Assembly (NCBI GenBank): GCA_022573285.1
Contig: JACZUF010000017.1
Coordinates: 1-58,252, forward strand
Direction of reading: 5' to 3'
Length of the DNA stretch: 58,252 nucleotides
From: Chloroflexota bacterium
GTDB taxonomy: Bacteria; Chloroflexota; Dehalococcoidia; Lucifugimonadales; UBA3495
Every line of letters begins with the position of its first letter. Position 1 is the first letter of the stretch. The notes under the pieces were generated by a model. It was not told the DNA's origin and made no database searches. It saw nothing but the letters and a program-made list of their open reading frames with translations. Below, in pieces: positions 50,676 to 58,252 of this stretch. A program made the translations under genes and the position numbers.

Positions 50676-50703
50676 GTCATTCCGGCGAAAGCCGGAATCC
50701 AGG
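50676..50703. repeat. Intergenic palindrome (CATTCCGGCGAAAGCCGGAATCC type)
   Basis: ATTCCGGC-GAAA-GCCGGAAT is a perfect 8-bp hairpin with a GNRA-like loop, of a type dispersed in many genomes. It lies between genes and could also stabilise or end the upstream message. Confidence 0.7.
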
Positions 50704-50735
50704 ATGGCTGACTTCAGGGCGATGGCATTATCCAA

Positions 50736-50777
50736 ACGTAGGGGCACGGTCCCGATGTGATCGGGATGCCCCTACGT
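50736..50777. repeat. Intergenic palindrome (ACGTAGGGGCA type)
   Basis: Outer arms ACGTAGGGGCA / TGCCCCTACGT enclose an inner hairpin TCCCGAT-GTG-ATCGGGA. The GTAGGGGC arm recurs at 54277-54306 and 55072-55100, always between genes. Confidence 0.75.
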
Positions 50778-50794
50778 ATCTCAACCATCGGTAT

Positions 50795-51955
50795 TTAGGC
50801 CAACTCGCGGGTCCCGCCCACCAGCAGATCGACTTCCTGCTCGGTGTTGAAGAAATGGAGCGAGGCGCGCACACCTTCAGGGTGATTCACCTGACGCACG
50901 ACAATCCGGTGGTTCTCCCACAGCCGTTCCACCACCGACACGGGCGTCTGGCCCGCAACGGAGAAGCTGACCAGTCCCGATGAATCGCGCCGCTCGGAGG
51001 GCGATAGGACCGTGACGCCGGGGATCTCCGAGAGTTTGGCCTTGGCCGAATCGGCCAGGTCCAGGTTGCGTTCTTCGATGTTGTGGATGCCGATCTCTTC
51101 GATGAACTTGGTGGCCTCCAAGAAGGCCGCCTGCACCGGCACGCTGGCGGAGCCGCCCAGGAATTTCTCCATGGTGTCCGGGACCGGCCGGAAGTTGTGC
51201 GCATCAACGGGGCGCACCACCGCCCGTCCTCCGGTGTGGGCCGGGTGGACCCGCTCCAGGTGTTCGCGGCGGATGAACAGCGCCCCGGAGCCCTCGTAGC
51301 CCAACAGCCATTTCTGGCCGGGGATGGAGTAGAAATCGAACCCCGAACGGGCCATATCAAGCGCGATATGGCCGCCGGTCTGAGCCCCGTCCAACATGAA
51401 TAAGACCCCCCGGTCCTTGGTCAGTTGTGCAATCTCTTCGGCCGGCATGCGCCGGCCCGTGGTGTATAGGATGTGGCTGATGAAGACCATGCGGGTCTTG
51501 GAGGTGAACGCGGACTCGATCTTCGTCAAGATGGTCTCGCTGGAGTCGCGGTAGTCAAGGTCCACCACCTTCACCACCACACCGTAGCGCTGCCCGATGA
51601 GTTGTGCGGATGCGATCACCGATCCGTGTTCCATGTCGCAGATGATGATCTCGTCTCCCTGTTTCCAGTCCAGACCGCTGAGGACGATGTTGAGGCCCTC
51701 CGTGGTGTTGCGGGTGACCAATACCTCATCCACCGTGGCGTTTAATATCCGCGCCGCGGCCTCTCGTGCCTGGGCCTGGATCTCCCTGCCGGCTTCGAGG
51801 ACCTCAGGCATGATCGGGCCCTGCTCCAGTTCCAGGTCTATCCGGTCTTTCATGGCCTGGGCCACCCGCCTTGGCGGTGGCCCCGACCACCCGGTATTCA
51901 TGTAGGCCGTGTGCCCCAAAACGGGTATCTGGCTTCTAATCTTTTCTACGTCCAA
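50795..51955 (-). CDS. Aminotransferase class V / cysteine desulfurase-like protein
   Basis: A 386-residue fold-type I PLP enzyme. Seen: Y-M-N-T-G-W-S-G-P near the N-terminus, T-R-N-T-T-E-G-L-N cofactor loop, D-G-A-Q (Asp189, Gln192) stacking and binding the pyridine ring, and G-Q-K-W with Lys215 forming the Schiff base, then G-S-G-A-L-F-I-R. The SufS/NifS active-site Cys loop near the C-terminus is not seen, so sulfur transfer is doubtful and a lyase, epimerase or transaminase reaction is more likely. The start is TTG with GAGGA upstream. No linked pathway gene is evident. Confidence 0.85.
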   Translation of the reverse strand: MDVEKIRSQIPVLGHTAYMNTGWSGPPPRRVAQAMKDRIDLELEQGPIMPEVLEAGREIQAQAREAAARILNATVDEVLVTRNTTEGLNIVLSGLDWKQGDEIIICDMEHGSVIASAQLIGQRYGVVVKVVDLDYRDSSETILTKIESAFTSKTRMVFISHILYTTGRRMPAEEIAQLTKDRGVLFMLDGAQTGGHIALDMARSGFDFYSIPGQKWLLGYEGSGALFIRREHLERVHPAHTGGRAVVRPVDAHNFRPVPDTMEKFLGGSASVPVQAAFLEATKFIEEIGIHNIEERNLDLADSAKAKLSEIPGVTVLSPSERRDSSGLVSFSVAGQTPVSVVERLWENHRIVVRQVNHPEGVRASLHFFNTEQEVDLLVGGTRELA

Positions 51956-52077
51956 GTCGATCGGTCCTCACTGACGGATTTCCTGAGGGATTTGCCTGGG
52001 CCGGTCCCCAAAACCCACATCGGCCCGGACCAACCAGGCCCAGGCCGATGCGAAAAAACTTGACTACGGGACGAATA

Positions 52078-52731
52078 TTATCTGGGCGAGTAGTCGGTTA
52101 GGCGCAGGATGGAGTGCTTGGACACCCGCACCAATGCCCCGTTCTCCTCGGAGGCAGCCCTGGCTTTCTGCCAGGCCGGGTCCGAACCAAATGCCGCCCA
52201 ACTCTTTTCCCTGGCTCCCAGGTCGGGATAGCCCAGCATGTAGACCAGCCGGTTGCTGGTGCCCACGTCCTCGGTCCAGTAGGCCACGTTCTCGATGCCG
52301 TGCTTCTCGAACAGGCCCATGGTGTGATTGGAGAACCGGTTGTGCAGGTCGGGCAGCTTGCCGGGCATGGCCTCGTAGACCCGCTTTTCCTGCAAAGTGG
52401 TCTTGAATGACGGCTGGGGCGAGTATGGTGTCAAGCGCATGAACGAGTTGATCACCTGGGCCACCAGCGGTCCGTCGGCCTCGGTCTCGGCCCGCACCTC
52501 CAGCCAGGGCTTGTGGGCCCCGAAGGCGGTCCACTTCTTTTCGCGGTCGGCCATGCTGTCGAAGCTGAGGATGTAGGTCAACTGGTTGCTGGCCCCGATC
52601 TCATCGTTCCAGAAGCCGAGCATGCCGATATCGAACTCCTCGAAGAAGCCGATGGTGTGGTTGGCGAAGCGGGCGTTTATCGCCGGCAGTTTGCCGGGCA
52701 CAGCCTTATATATCCTTTGTTCGTAGATCAT
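52078..52731 (-). CDS. NIPSNAP family protein with two tandem domains
   Basis: A 217-residue protein built of two ferredoxin-like NIPSNAP domains, residues about 1-105 and 110-217. Both start with E-x-R-x-Y-x-A-x-P-G-K-L-P and contain R-F-(A/S)-N-H-T-x-G-(F/L)-F-E, N-(Q/R)-L-x-Y-(I/M)-L, and W-x-A-F-G-(A/S)-x-x-x-W. The function of bacterial members is unknown. GGAGAAAC precedes the ATG. A VOC-family gene lies 39 bases upstream in the same direction and is probably cotranscribed. Confidence 0.88.
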   Translation of the reverse strand: MIYEQRIYKAVPGKLPAINARFANHTIGFFEEFDIGMLGFWNDEIGASNQLTYILSFDSMADREKKWTAFGAHKPWLEVRAETEADGPLVAQVINSFMRLTPYSPQPSFKTTLQEKRVYEAMPGKLPDLHNRFSNHTMGLFEKHGIENVAYWTEDVGTSNRLVYMLGYPDLGAREKSWAAFGSDPAWQKARAASEENGALVRVSKHSILRLTDYSPR

Positions 52732-52770
52732 GCTGTTTCTCCTAACGGTGCTGGTTGCTTGTTCTACCGG

Positions 52771-53127
52771 TTACTTGTTCTCGATGAACTCGAGCTGCAC
52801 GCCGTCGGGGCCCTCGAAGAAGACCACTTTACGGTCTCCCGAGATCGAGGTCTCTTCCAATATCTTGGCGCCGTTCTTCTTCAGGCTCTCGATCATGCCT
52901 TCGATGTCGTCGGCGTCGATGGCGATGTGCTCAATCCCGTATTTCTGCTCTCTGGTCTGGGACGCGATGTGCTTGGTGACGTTCAACGTCAGCCCGTGCA
53001 GGTCCAGGCGCACGCCGATGTCGCTGATGTCGGCGATCTTGGTTGCGCCCAGGGTGTCGATGTAGAATTGCGCGGTTTTCTGTGGGTCCGGGGATTTCAG
53101 ATGGAGGTGGTTCAGTTTCAGGGCCAT
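52771..53127 (-). CDS. VOC (glyoxalase/dioxygenase) family protein
   Basis: A 118-residue single-module VOC protein with paired beta-alpha-beta-beta-beta units. N-H-L-H-L-K-S-P-D starts module one (likely metal His7), I-E-H-I-A-I-D-A-D-D starts module two (His), and L-E-F-I-E closes it with a Glu ligand. Such proteins isomerise, epimerise or oxygenate small metabolites in a metal-dependent way; the substrate is open. AAGGAG precedes the ATG. The NIPSNAP gene follows. Confidence 0.88.
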   Translation of the reverse strand: MALKLNHLHLKSPDPQKTAQFYIDTLGATKIADISDIGVRLDLHGLTLNVTKHIASQTREQKYGIEHIAIDADDIEGMIESLKKNGAKILEETSISGDRKVVFFEGPDGVQLEFIENK

Positions 53128-53354
53128 GGTGCGACTCCTTGACTAACGCAGATGCGAATTATGCGTGGCGTCCGCCGGATTAGTTGGGAGAATAGTCCAC
53201 CCGTCGAGCCTAGTCAAGCTGGCCTGAGCGGGGGCAGCCGGAACCCGGCCCGCAGGCCAGGATTTCGTATTATAATGCCCAGTAATTTCAGACTCCCAGC
53301 TGGCGATGACACCTCAGAAAGCCCGGTTCAAAAGCCAAATTTAAGGAGGGGACC

Positions 53355-54266
53355 ATGCCCATAGAGCAGATCGCCCCGGAACTGTCCAAGATCATCTCCA
53401 CCGACGAGCCAATCTTGGAGTTGGCCGATGGCTTCGGCGGAGACCAGGGCCCGGCGGAAGGACCGCTCTGGTGGAAAGAGGGCGGGTACCTGCTGTTCAG
53501 CGACATACACAACAATAAACGGATGAAACACACACCAGGCGGAGACACCACCGTCTTTCAGGAGCCCACCAACCGGGCCAACGGCCTGACCCGCGATCTG
53601 CAAGGACGGCTCGTCGCCTGCGAGCACGACAGCCGCCGGGTCACCCGTCAGGAGTTGGACGGCAGCATCACCGTCATCGCCAATAGCTTCCAGGGACGCC
53701 GCCTGAACCGGCCCAACGACGTGGTCGTGAAGTCGGACGGCAGCATCTATTTCACCGACCCCTGGACCAGCCCCCTGCCCGCCGAGCAGTGGGACCTGAC
53801 CTTCTCCGGCGTCTACCGGGTCTCTCCTGACCTGGGGACTCTAACCCTATTGATCGGCGATTTCCTCGTTCCCAACGGGCTGATGTTCTCCCCCGACGAG
53901 AGCATCCTCTACATCAACGACAGCCGGAGGGGCCACATCCGCTCCTTCGAGGTCCAGCCCAATGGCACCCTGGCCAAACAGAGCGACAAGGTGCTGGCCG
54001 ACCTCACCGGCAGCGAGCCCGGCGTGCCCGATGGCATGAAGGTGGATATCGAGGGCAACATCTACTGCGGCGGCTCCGGCGGCCTGTACATAATGGACCC
54101 CACCGGCAAGAAGCTGGGCCGGGTGAACCACGGCGCCACCGCCACCACCAACCTGGCCTTCGGCGGCGACGATTGGAAGACCCTCTACTTCACCAGCCGC
54201 AATCACCTGGGCTCGGTAAACGTCAACATCCCCGGCAACCCCGTCCCCGCCGTCAAAAAGGGTTAG
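53355..54266 (+). CDS. SMP-30/gluconolactonase-like family protein
   Basis: A 303-residue six-bladed beta-propeller lactonase. Seen: E-G-P-L-W at the metal-binding Glu, N-R-A-N-G-L-T, E-H-D-S-R-R-V, R-P-N-D-V-V-V-K-S-D-G-S-I-Y-F-T-D-P with the catalytic Asn/Asp, P-N-G-L-M-F-S-P-D-E, Y-I-N-D-S, and P-D-G-M-K-V-D-x-x-G-N-I-Y. Members hydrolyse sugar lactones or related esters with Ca or Zn. GGAGGGGACC precedes the ATG. Length is normal and there is no signal peptide. Confidence 0.92.
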   Translation: MPIEQIAPELSKIISTDEPILELADGFGGDQGPAEGPLWWKEGGYLLFSDIHNNKRMKHTPGGDTTVFQEPTNRANGLTRDLQGRLVACEHDSRRVTRQELDGSITVIANSFQGRRLNRPNDVVVKSDGSIYFTDPWTSPLPAEQWDLTFSGVYRVSPDLGTLTLLIGDFLVPNGLMFSPDESILYINDSRRGHIRSFEVQPNGTLAKQSDKVLADLTGSEPGVPDGMKVDIEGNIYCGGSGGLYIMDPTGKKLGRVNHGATATTNLAFGGDDWKTLYFTSRNHLGSVNVNIPGNPVPAVKKG

Positions 54267-54276
54267 CCACGCGACA

Positions 54277-54306
54277 ACGTAGGGGCACGGCATTGCCGTG
54301 CCCCTG
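54277..54306. repeat. Intergenic palindrome (GTAGGGGCACGGC type)
   Basis: AGGGGCACGGCA / TGCCGTGCCCCT form a near-perfect hairpin 10 bases after the SMP-30 stop. It belongs with the GTAGGGGC units at 50736 and 55072 and may act as terminator of the upstream gene. Confidence 0.75.
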
Positions 54307-54440
54307 CTCCTGGGAGGTGAAGGTCGTAAAGAAGGGCCAATTGTCCCTTCACCCGGCCCGGGGGAAGGTTAGGATGGGGGAAAATTCTTCCACCACCGAT
54401 CAACAATTAGAAAACCCCAATACCAAAAGGAGAATCCCAA

Positions 54441-54989
54441 ATGGCTAGACTACCCGCCGTAACCCGCGACCAGCTAAACCCTGAGGACCACCAGTATTTC
54501 GACTCCATCGTGGGCACTCGGGGCAGTATCCGCGGGCCCTACGGAGTGCTGCTCCACAGCCCCAAGCTGGCCGCCCGCGTGGCCGACACCGGGGCCTTCG
54601 TGCGCTTCGACTTCGACATACCCGAGGCCCTGAAGGAAACTGTCATCATCGCCACGGCTAAGGAGATGCATTCCCAGTACGAGTTCTCGGCCCACGCCAG
54701 GCTGGCCCGGACCGCCGGCGTCTCCGACGACACCATCAAGGCCATCGCCACCGGCACGGCTCCCGCCGGACTCTCGGGCGACGAGGCCCTGCTGGTTGGC
54801 TACGTCCACGAACTCCTGCGCGACCACAAGGTGACCGACGCCACCTACAAGGCCCTGGTGGACCGCTTCGGCGAGCAGGACACCCTGCACCTGGCCGTGC
54901 TGGTCGGCCACTATCTTCTGGTGGCCCAAGTTCTGATGACCGTGGACGTGGAACTGGCCGAAGGCATGGTTGCCGAGATACCGGACTAA
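54441..54989 (+). CDS. Carboxymuconolactone decarboxylase (AhpD-like) family protein
   Basis: A 182-residue all-helical CMD-domain protein: L-N-P-E-D-H-Q-Y-F-D-S-I, R-G-S-I-R-G-P-Y-G-V-L-L-H-S-P, E-A-L-K-E-T-V-I-I-A-T-A-K-E-M and Y-E-F-S-A-H-A-R-L-A-R-T-A-G-V. The C-x-x-C of AhpD-type peroxidase partners is missing (S-Q-Y-E in its place), so it is not a thiol reductant and is closer to decarboxylase-like members of unknown substrate. AAAGGAG precedes the ATG. Confidence 0.88.
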   Translation: MARLPAVTRDQLNPEDHQYFDSIVGTRGSIRGPYGVLLHSPKLAARVADTGAFVRFDFDIPEALKETVIIATAKEMHSQYEFSAHARLARTAGVSDDTIKAIATGTAPAGLSGDEALLVGYVHELLRDHKVTDATYKALVDRFGEQDTLHLAVLVGHYLLVAQVLMTVDVELAEGMVAEIPD

Positions 54990-55071
54990 CCCGCCCAGAT
55001 TGCCCCGCGAACTCGTTTGGCGCGGAAACGCGGATGAGTTGACCTACATCGCTAATGATGACCTGATAGTT

Positions 55072-55100
55072 GTAGGGGCGGGTTTTAAACCCGCCCCTAC
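55072..55100. repeat. Perfect intergenic palindrome (GTAGGGGCGGGTTT type)
   Basis: GTAGGGGCGGGTTT / AAACCCGCCCCTAC is a perfect 14-bp inverted repeat with one central base. It could terminate transcription from both sides. Confidence 0.8.
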
Positions 55101-55212
55101 GCTCGTTAACCAATTTCCAATATCCGCAACATTATTGCGCTCATGATGAGCCGGTCAAACGACCGCTGCGGATGGGATGTGTTGCGTTCAACTTGCTACT
55201 TGACTGATGCGC

Positions 55213-55292
55213 ATCCTTCGACAAGCTCAGGACGAACGGATTTGTCTTCTTTTACCGTGCCACGTCCGCTCGTGGTGAGCCCGTCGAACCAC
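55213..55292. repeat. Intergenic inverted repeat (CTTCGACAAGCTCAGG type)
   Basis: ATCCTTCGACAAGCTCAGGA and CTCGTGGTGAGCCCGTCGAA are the two arms found at 27636-27707 in the opposite order. GTCGAA/TTCGAC and GAGC/GCTC pairing gives an imperfect stem. Confidence 0.7.
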
Positions 55293-55324
55293 CTGTTGTG
55301 GTGAATGACTATTCATGGGGCAAG

Positions 55325-55374
55325 AAAAATCCCCCCAACCCCCCTTTGCAAAGGGGGGACCAAGGGGGGATTTT
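55325..55374. repeat. Intergenic palindrome (AAAATCCCCCCAACCCCCC type)
   Basis: AAAATCCCCCC, CCCCCCTTTGC, GCAAAGGGGGG and GGGGGGATTTT are arranged as one nested palindrome. A shorter relative lies inside the reading frame of the next gene at 56171-56197. Confidence 0.8.
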
Positions 55375-55405
55375 CGTACTTCGCTAAAAAACCAGATACC
55401 CGGCG

Positions 55406-58252
55406 TCAGCCCAGCGCGTCCGCCAGCACCTCCGCCAGATGCCGGGCTTTCCGCCCCGTGCCGTCCTCAACCTGCTGACGGCAGGACACCCCCATCACCG
55501 CGACCTCCCAATCCTCATCCTTGGCCCGGATGGCCGGGAACAATGCCTCTTCGCCGATCTTCATCGACAGATCGTAATGCTCTTTCTCGTAGCCAAATGA
55601 CCCGGCCATGCCGCAGCACCCCGAGTTGATCAGCTCCACCTGGTAGCCCGGTGCCAACCGCAGAGCCGCCATGGACGTGGCCGTCCCCATCTCCGCCTTC
55701 TGGTGGCAGTGGGCCTGGAACAGCACCTTCTTCTCCAGCTTGCCCAGGTCCAACTGAAGCTTGCCTTCTTCTTGGAGCTTCATCAGGAACTCGTCGATCA
55801 TGTAAGAGTTTTCGGCCACCTTCCGTGCCTTATCGTTGCGCACCAGATCCGGGTACTCGTCCCGGAAGGTCAGCAAACAGCTTGGCTCGCAGCCGATGAC
55901 CGGTATGCCCTGCTCGGCGTAGGCGTACAGCTGTTCGACGTTGGACACCGCGTTGGCCGTGGCGTCGTCCAGCAGCCCCTTGGAGATCATGGGCCGGCCG
56001 CAGCACTTGGTCTCCGGCAAAATCACCCGGAACCCCGCCGCCTCCAATAACGCCACTGCCGCCTTCCCAATCTCGGGATAGTTGTAGTTCATGTAGGTGT
56101 CGTTCAACAGCACCACAGTCCCCGTAGCATCGAGACTCGCCGTTTCAAGTCCCCTCCCGATCTGAATCGGGACAAAGGGGGATTCAGGGGGATTTTTGTT
56201 CTCGTGGGCCTTGAACCACTTCGCGAAGGTCTGACGCACAAACCTGGGCGTCTTCCGTTTGGGGTGCACCCCCAGGAACGTCTGCGCCATCAGCTTGCCC
56301 ACGGGGTTGTTGGCCATCCAGTTCGAGAACGGGGCCATCCGGCTGCCCCAGGCGTTAACCCGGTTGATGTGGGCGAACACCCGGTTCCGCAGCGGCGTCC
56401 CGTTGGCCCGTTGGTACTGGTCCAAGAACTCGTACTTGAGCTTGGCCATGTCCACGCCCGACTCGCATTCGGCCTTGCAACCCTTGCATTCCAAACACAG
56501 GTCCATTGCCTCGAAGAGCCGGCGGCTGGTCATGGCCCCCTCCGGCAGTTTGCCCGACAGCGCCGCCCGCAGCAGGTTGGCCCGGCCCCTGGTGGAGTGC
56601 TCCTCGTCTCTGGTGGCGATGTACGACGGGCACATGGCGCCGTCCAGCTTCCGGCAGGCCCCCATGCCGTTGCACATCTCCACCGCCCCGGCGAAATCGG
56701 TGTCGATGGAGAAGTCCAGCTTGGTGGGGAGCGATGGGGCCCGGTAGTCTCCGCCGTAGCGCAGGTTCTGGTCCATGGGCGGGCAATCGATAATCTTGCC
56801 GGGGTTCATGATGCCGTCGGGGTCGAAAGTCCCCTTCAGCTCTTGGAACAGCTTGTAGATCTCCGGGCCGAACATCTTCTCGTTCCACACGCCCCGGACG
56901 ATGCCGTCCCCGTGCTCGCCGCTGAGTGACCCGCCGAACTCCTTGACCAGGTCGCTGATCTCGCCGGCGATGGACAGCATCTTGTCCACGCCGTCCTGGC
57001 TCTTGAGGCTGACCACCGGGCGGATGTGCAGACAACCAACGCTGGCATGCCCGTAGTAGGCGGCCTCGGTACCGTGGTTCCGCACGATCTCGTCGAACCG
57101 CCGGACGAAGTCGCCCATCTTGTCCGGGTCCACCGCCGTGTCCTCCACGAAGGGCAACGGCTTGGCGTCGCCGTGCATGCCCATCAGCAGGCCCAGGCCG
57201 TTCTTCCGCACCGCCCAGACGCTGGCCTGGGCCGCCCGGTCCAGCAGGTTCACGCAGGCGTAACCGTGGCCGCGCCGCGACATTTCTTCTTTCAACCTGT
57301 CCGTCTTGGAGGTGAGTTCCGATTCCGACTCTCCGTAGAACTCGACCACCAGCATGGCCCCTGGGTCCCCCTCGATGAACGCCAGGTTCGACGATAGCGT
57401 AGCCGACTGCCGGGAACGCTCCAACACGTTGTGGTCCATGATCTCGATGGAAGACGGGCCGTGCTCCAGGATGTCCCGCACCGCGTCGCTGGCCCTGAAG
57501 ATATCTTCGAAGTGGACCACCGACAACGCGGTCATGGTGGGTCTCGGCACCAGGTTTATCTTGACCTCGGTTATCACGCACAGGGTGCCCTCCGAGCCCA
57601 CCACCATCTTGGCCATGTTGAAGGGCGAGTCGGTCAAAAACTCGTCCAGGTTGTAGCCGCTGACCCGGCGCATGATGCTGGGGTAGCGGGCTTCGATCTC
57701 GGCCGCGTTCTCTTGGGCCAGCCGCCGCACCCCCCGGTAGATGTCCGACTCCAACCCGGCGCCGTTGAGTTTAGCCTCCAGTTCCCGGGCTTCCAGGGCC
57801 TGGAAATGGGTCTGTGTGCCGTCCGAAAGGACTACGTCCAACTCCAAGACGTGGTCCACGGTCTTGCCGTAGATCACCGAATGGGCCCCGCAGGAGTTGT
57901 TGCCCACGCCGCCGCCCACGCAGGCCCGGTTGGACGTGGTGGGGTCGGGGGCATACATCAGCCCGTAGGGCAGCAGTTGGCGGTTAAGGTCGTCCAGCAC
58001 GATTCCCGGCTGGACCCTGGCCCACTGCTCCTCTCTGTTGACCTCGATTATCTGGTTCAGGTATTTGCTGAAGTCGGTGACGATGGCGTGGTTGACGGTT
58101 TGGCCCGCCAGGCTGGTGCCCCCGGCCCTAGGCAGCACCGGCACCCGGCTATCCTTGGCCACCTCGATCACGGCCAGCACGTCTTCCACGTTGCGGGGAA
58201 TGACCACGCCCACCGGTTCCATCTGGTAGATGCTGGCGTCGGTGCTGTAGAG
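55406..58252 (-). CDS. FAD-linked oxidase fused to Fe-S/CCG domain (D-lactate dehydrogenase-like), 5' end outside window
   Basis: The frame stays open to the right window edge, so the N-terminus is missing; about 948 residues are seen. Order: PCMH-type FAD domain (L-P-R-A-G-G-T-S-L-A-G-Q-T-V, G-G-G-V-G-N-N-S-C-G-A), FAD-oxidase C-terminal domain (S-G-E-H-G-D-G), a Fe-S region where C-L-E-C-K-G-C-K-A-E-C-E-S-G-V-D remains of a bis-4Fe-4S motif, and two CCG domains (C-C-G-R-P-M and S-G-C-C-G-M-A-G-S-F-G-Y). Such fused GlcD/GlpC-type proteins oxidise D-lactate or other 2-hydroxyacids and feed electrons to quinone. A dispersed repeat is present within the frame between the Fe-S and CCG parts. Confidence 0.9.
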   Translation of the reverse strand, partial: LYSTDASIYQMEPVGVVIPRNVEDVLAVIEVAKDSRVPVLPRAGGTSLAGQTVNHAIVTDFSKYLNQIIEVNREEQWARVQPGIVLDDLNRQLLPYGLMYAPDPTTSNRACVGGGVGNNSCGAHSVIYGKTVDHVLELDVVLSDGTQTHFQALEARELEAKLNGAGLESDIYRGVRRLAQENAAEIEARYPSIMRRVSGYNLDEFLTDSPFNMAKMVVGSEGTLCVITEVKINLVPRPTMTALSVVHFEDIFRASDAVRDILEHGPSSIEIMDHNVLERSRQSATLSSNLAFIEGDPGAMLVVEFYGESESELTSKTDRLKEEMSRRGHGYACVNLLDRAAQASVWAVRKNGLGLLMGMHGDAKPLPFVEDTAVDPDKMGDFVRRFDEIVRNHGTEAAYYGHASVGCLHIRPVVSLKSQDGVDKMLSIAGEISDLVKEFGGSLSGEHGDGIVRGVWNEKMFGPEIYKLFQELKGTFDPDGIMNPGKIIDCPPMDQNLRYGGDYRAPSLPTKLDFSIDTDFAGAVEMCNGMGACRKLDGAMCPSYIATRDEEHSTRGRANLLRAALSGKLPEGAMTSRRLFEAMDLCLECKGCKAECESGVDMAKLKYEFLDQYQRANGTPLRNRVFAHINRVNAWGSRMAPFSNWMANNPVGKLMAQTFLGVHPKRKTPRFVRQTFAKWFKAHENKNPPESPFVPIQIGRGLETASLDATGTVVLLNDTYMNYNYPEIGKAAVALLEAAGFRVILPETKCCGRPMISKGLLDDATANAVSNVEQLYAYAEQGIPVIGCEPSCLLTFRDEYPDLVRNDKARKVAENSYMIDEFLMKLQEEGKLQLDLGKLEKKVLFQAHCHQKAEMGTATSMAALRLAPGYQVELINSGCCGMAGSFGYEKEHYDLSMKIGEEALFPAIRAKDEDWEVAVMGVSCRQQVEDGTGRKARHLAEVLADALG
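56171..56197. repeat. Dispersed repeat unit lying in-frame inside the FAD/Fe-S dehydrogenase gene
   Basis: GACAAAGGGGGATTCAGGGG followed by GATTTTT is the half-palindrome type seen intergenically at 55325-55374. Here it is translated on the minus strand as K-N-P-P-E-S-P-F-V-P, in the linker before the first CCG domain, and keeps the frame open. Confidence 0.7.

Larger units (their letters stand above)
54990..55405. other. Repeat-rich intergenic region
   Basis: 416 bases without a gene between convergent genes. It holds three dispersed repeat types, listed separately: a GTAGGGGCGGGTTT palindrome, a CTTCGACAAGCTCAGGACG pair, and an AAAATCCCCCC palindrome. Confidence 0.6.

Overview
The window reads as chromosomal DNA of a high-GC, free-living bacterium. 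The gene set points to a Chloroflexota (Dehalococcoidia/SAR202-like) genome: scattered catabolic oxidoreductases, a crotonase, MmgE/PrpD, NIPSNAP and VOC proteins, a FAD/Fe-S dehydrogenase, paired MFS carriers, little operon structure and many short intergenic palindromes. That placement is inference; there is no rRNA, tRNA or CRISPR in the window to anchor it.

Layout. 1-7.5 kb: end of a penicillin-acylase gene, then on the minus strand tlyA with a CinA-C-like gene, a crotonase, and a peptide-type ABC system (binding protein plus two permeases, no ATPases). 7.8-13.1 kb: a minus-strand phage head cassette running prohead protease, HK97-type major capsid protein, small structural proteins, a holin-like protein and a head-tail connector. 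13.5-17.1 kb: IscA/HesB-like protein with a Gly/Cys tail, gamma-glutamyltransferase, a small unknown, and a LON-N domain protein. 17.1-19.2 kb: a minus-strand operon of RidA-like, OsmC-like and BtuF-like genes. 19.3-21.7 kb: queF-queD-queC-queE for 7-deazaguanine (queuosine) synthesis. 21.7-31.7 kb: metabolic genes and a tandem MFS duplication. 32.1-35.2 kb: a structured RNA region, a zinc ribbon, terminase large subunit and a frameshifted portal gene. 36-47.5 kb: membrane or secreted proteins of unknown role, an IS5 remnant, a 2230-residue surface protein with about fifty 17-residue repeats, a MinD/ParA ATPase and an RskA-like membrane protein. 47.6-58.3 kb: S9 peptidase, allantoinase-like deacetylase, aminotransferase V, NIPSNAP, VOC, SMP-30, CMD and a FAD/Fe-S dehydrogenase cut by the window end.

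Most notable. The OsmC-like and BtuF-like genes each carry one in-frame TGA exactly where the family has a conserved Cys (giving R-U-P and C-x-x-U). Each TGA is followed at the right distance by a short perfect hairpin whose loop carries G early, as in bacterial SECIS elements. TGA serves as an ordinary stop in other genes here, so the two are best read as adjacent selenoproteins; the OsmC type has been reported from marine metagenomes, and the BtuF-like CxxU protein looks new to me. Second, the phage packaging genes (terminase, portal) and head genes (protease onwards) lie 19 kb apart in opposite orientation, and inverting the segment between about 13.2 and 35.2 kb would rejoin them in canonical order. 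No tail, integrase or replication genes accompany them.
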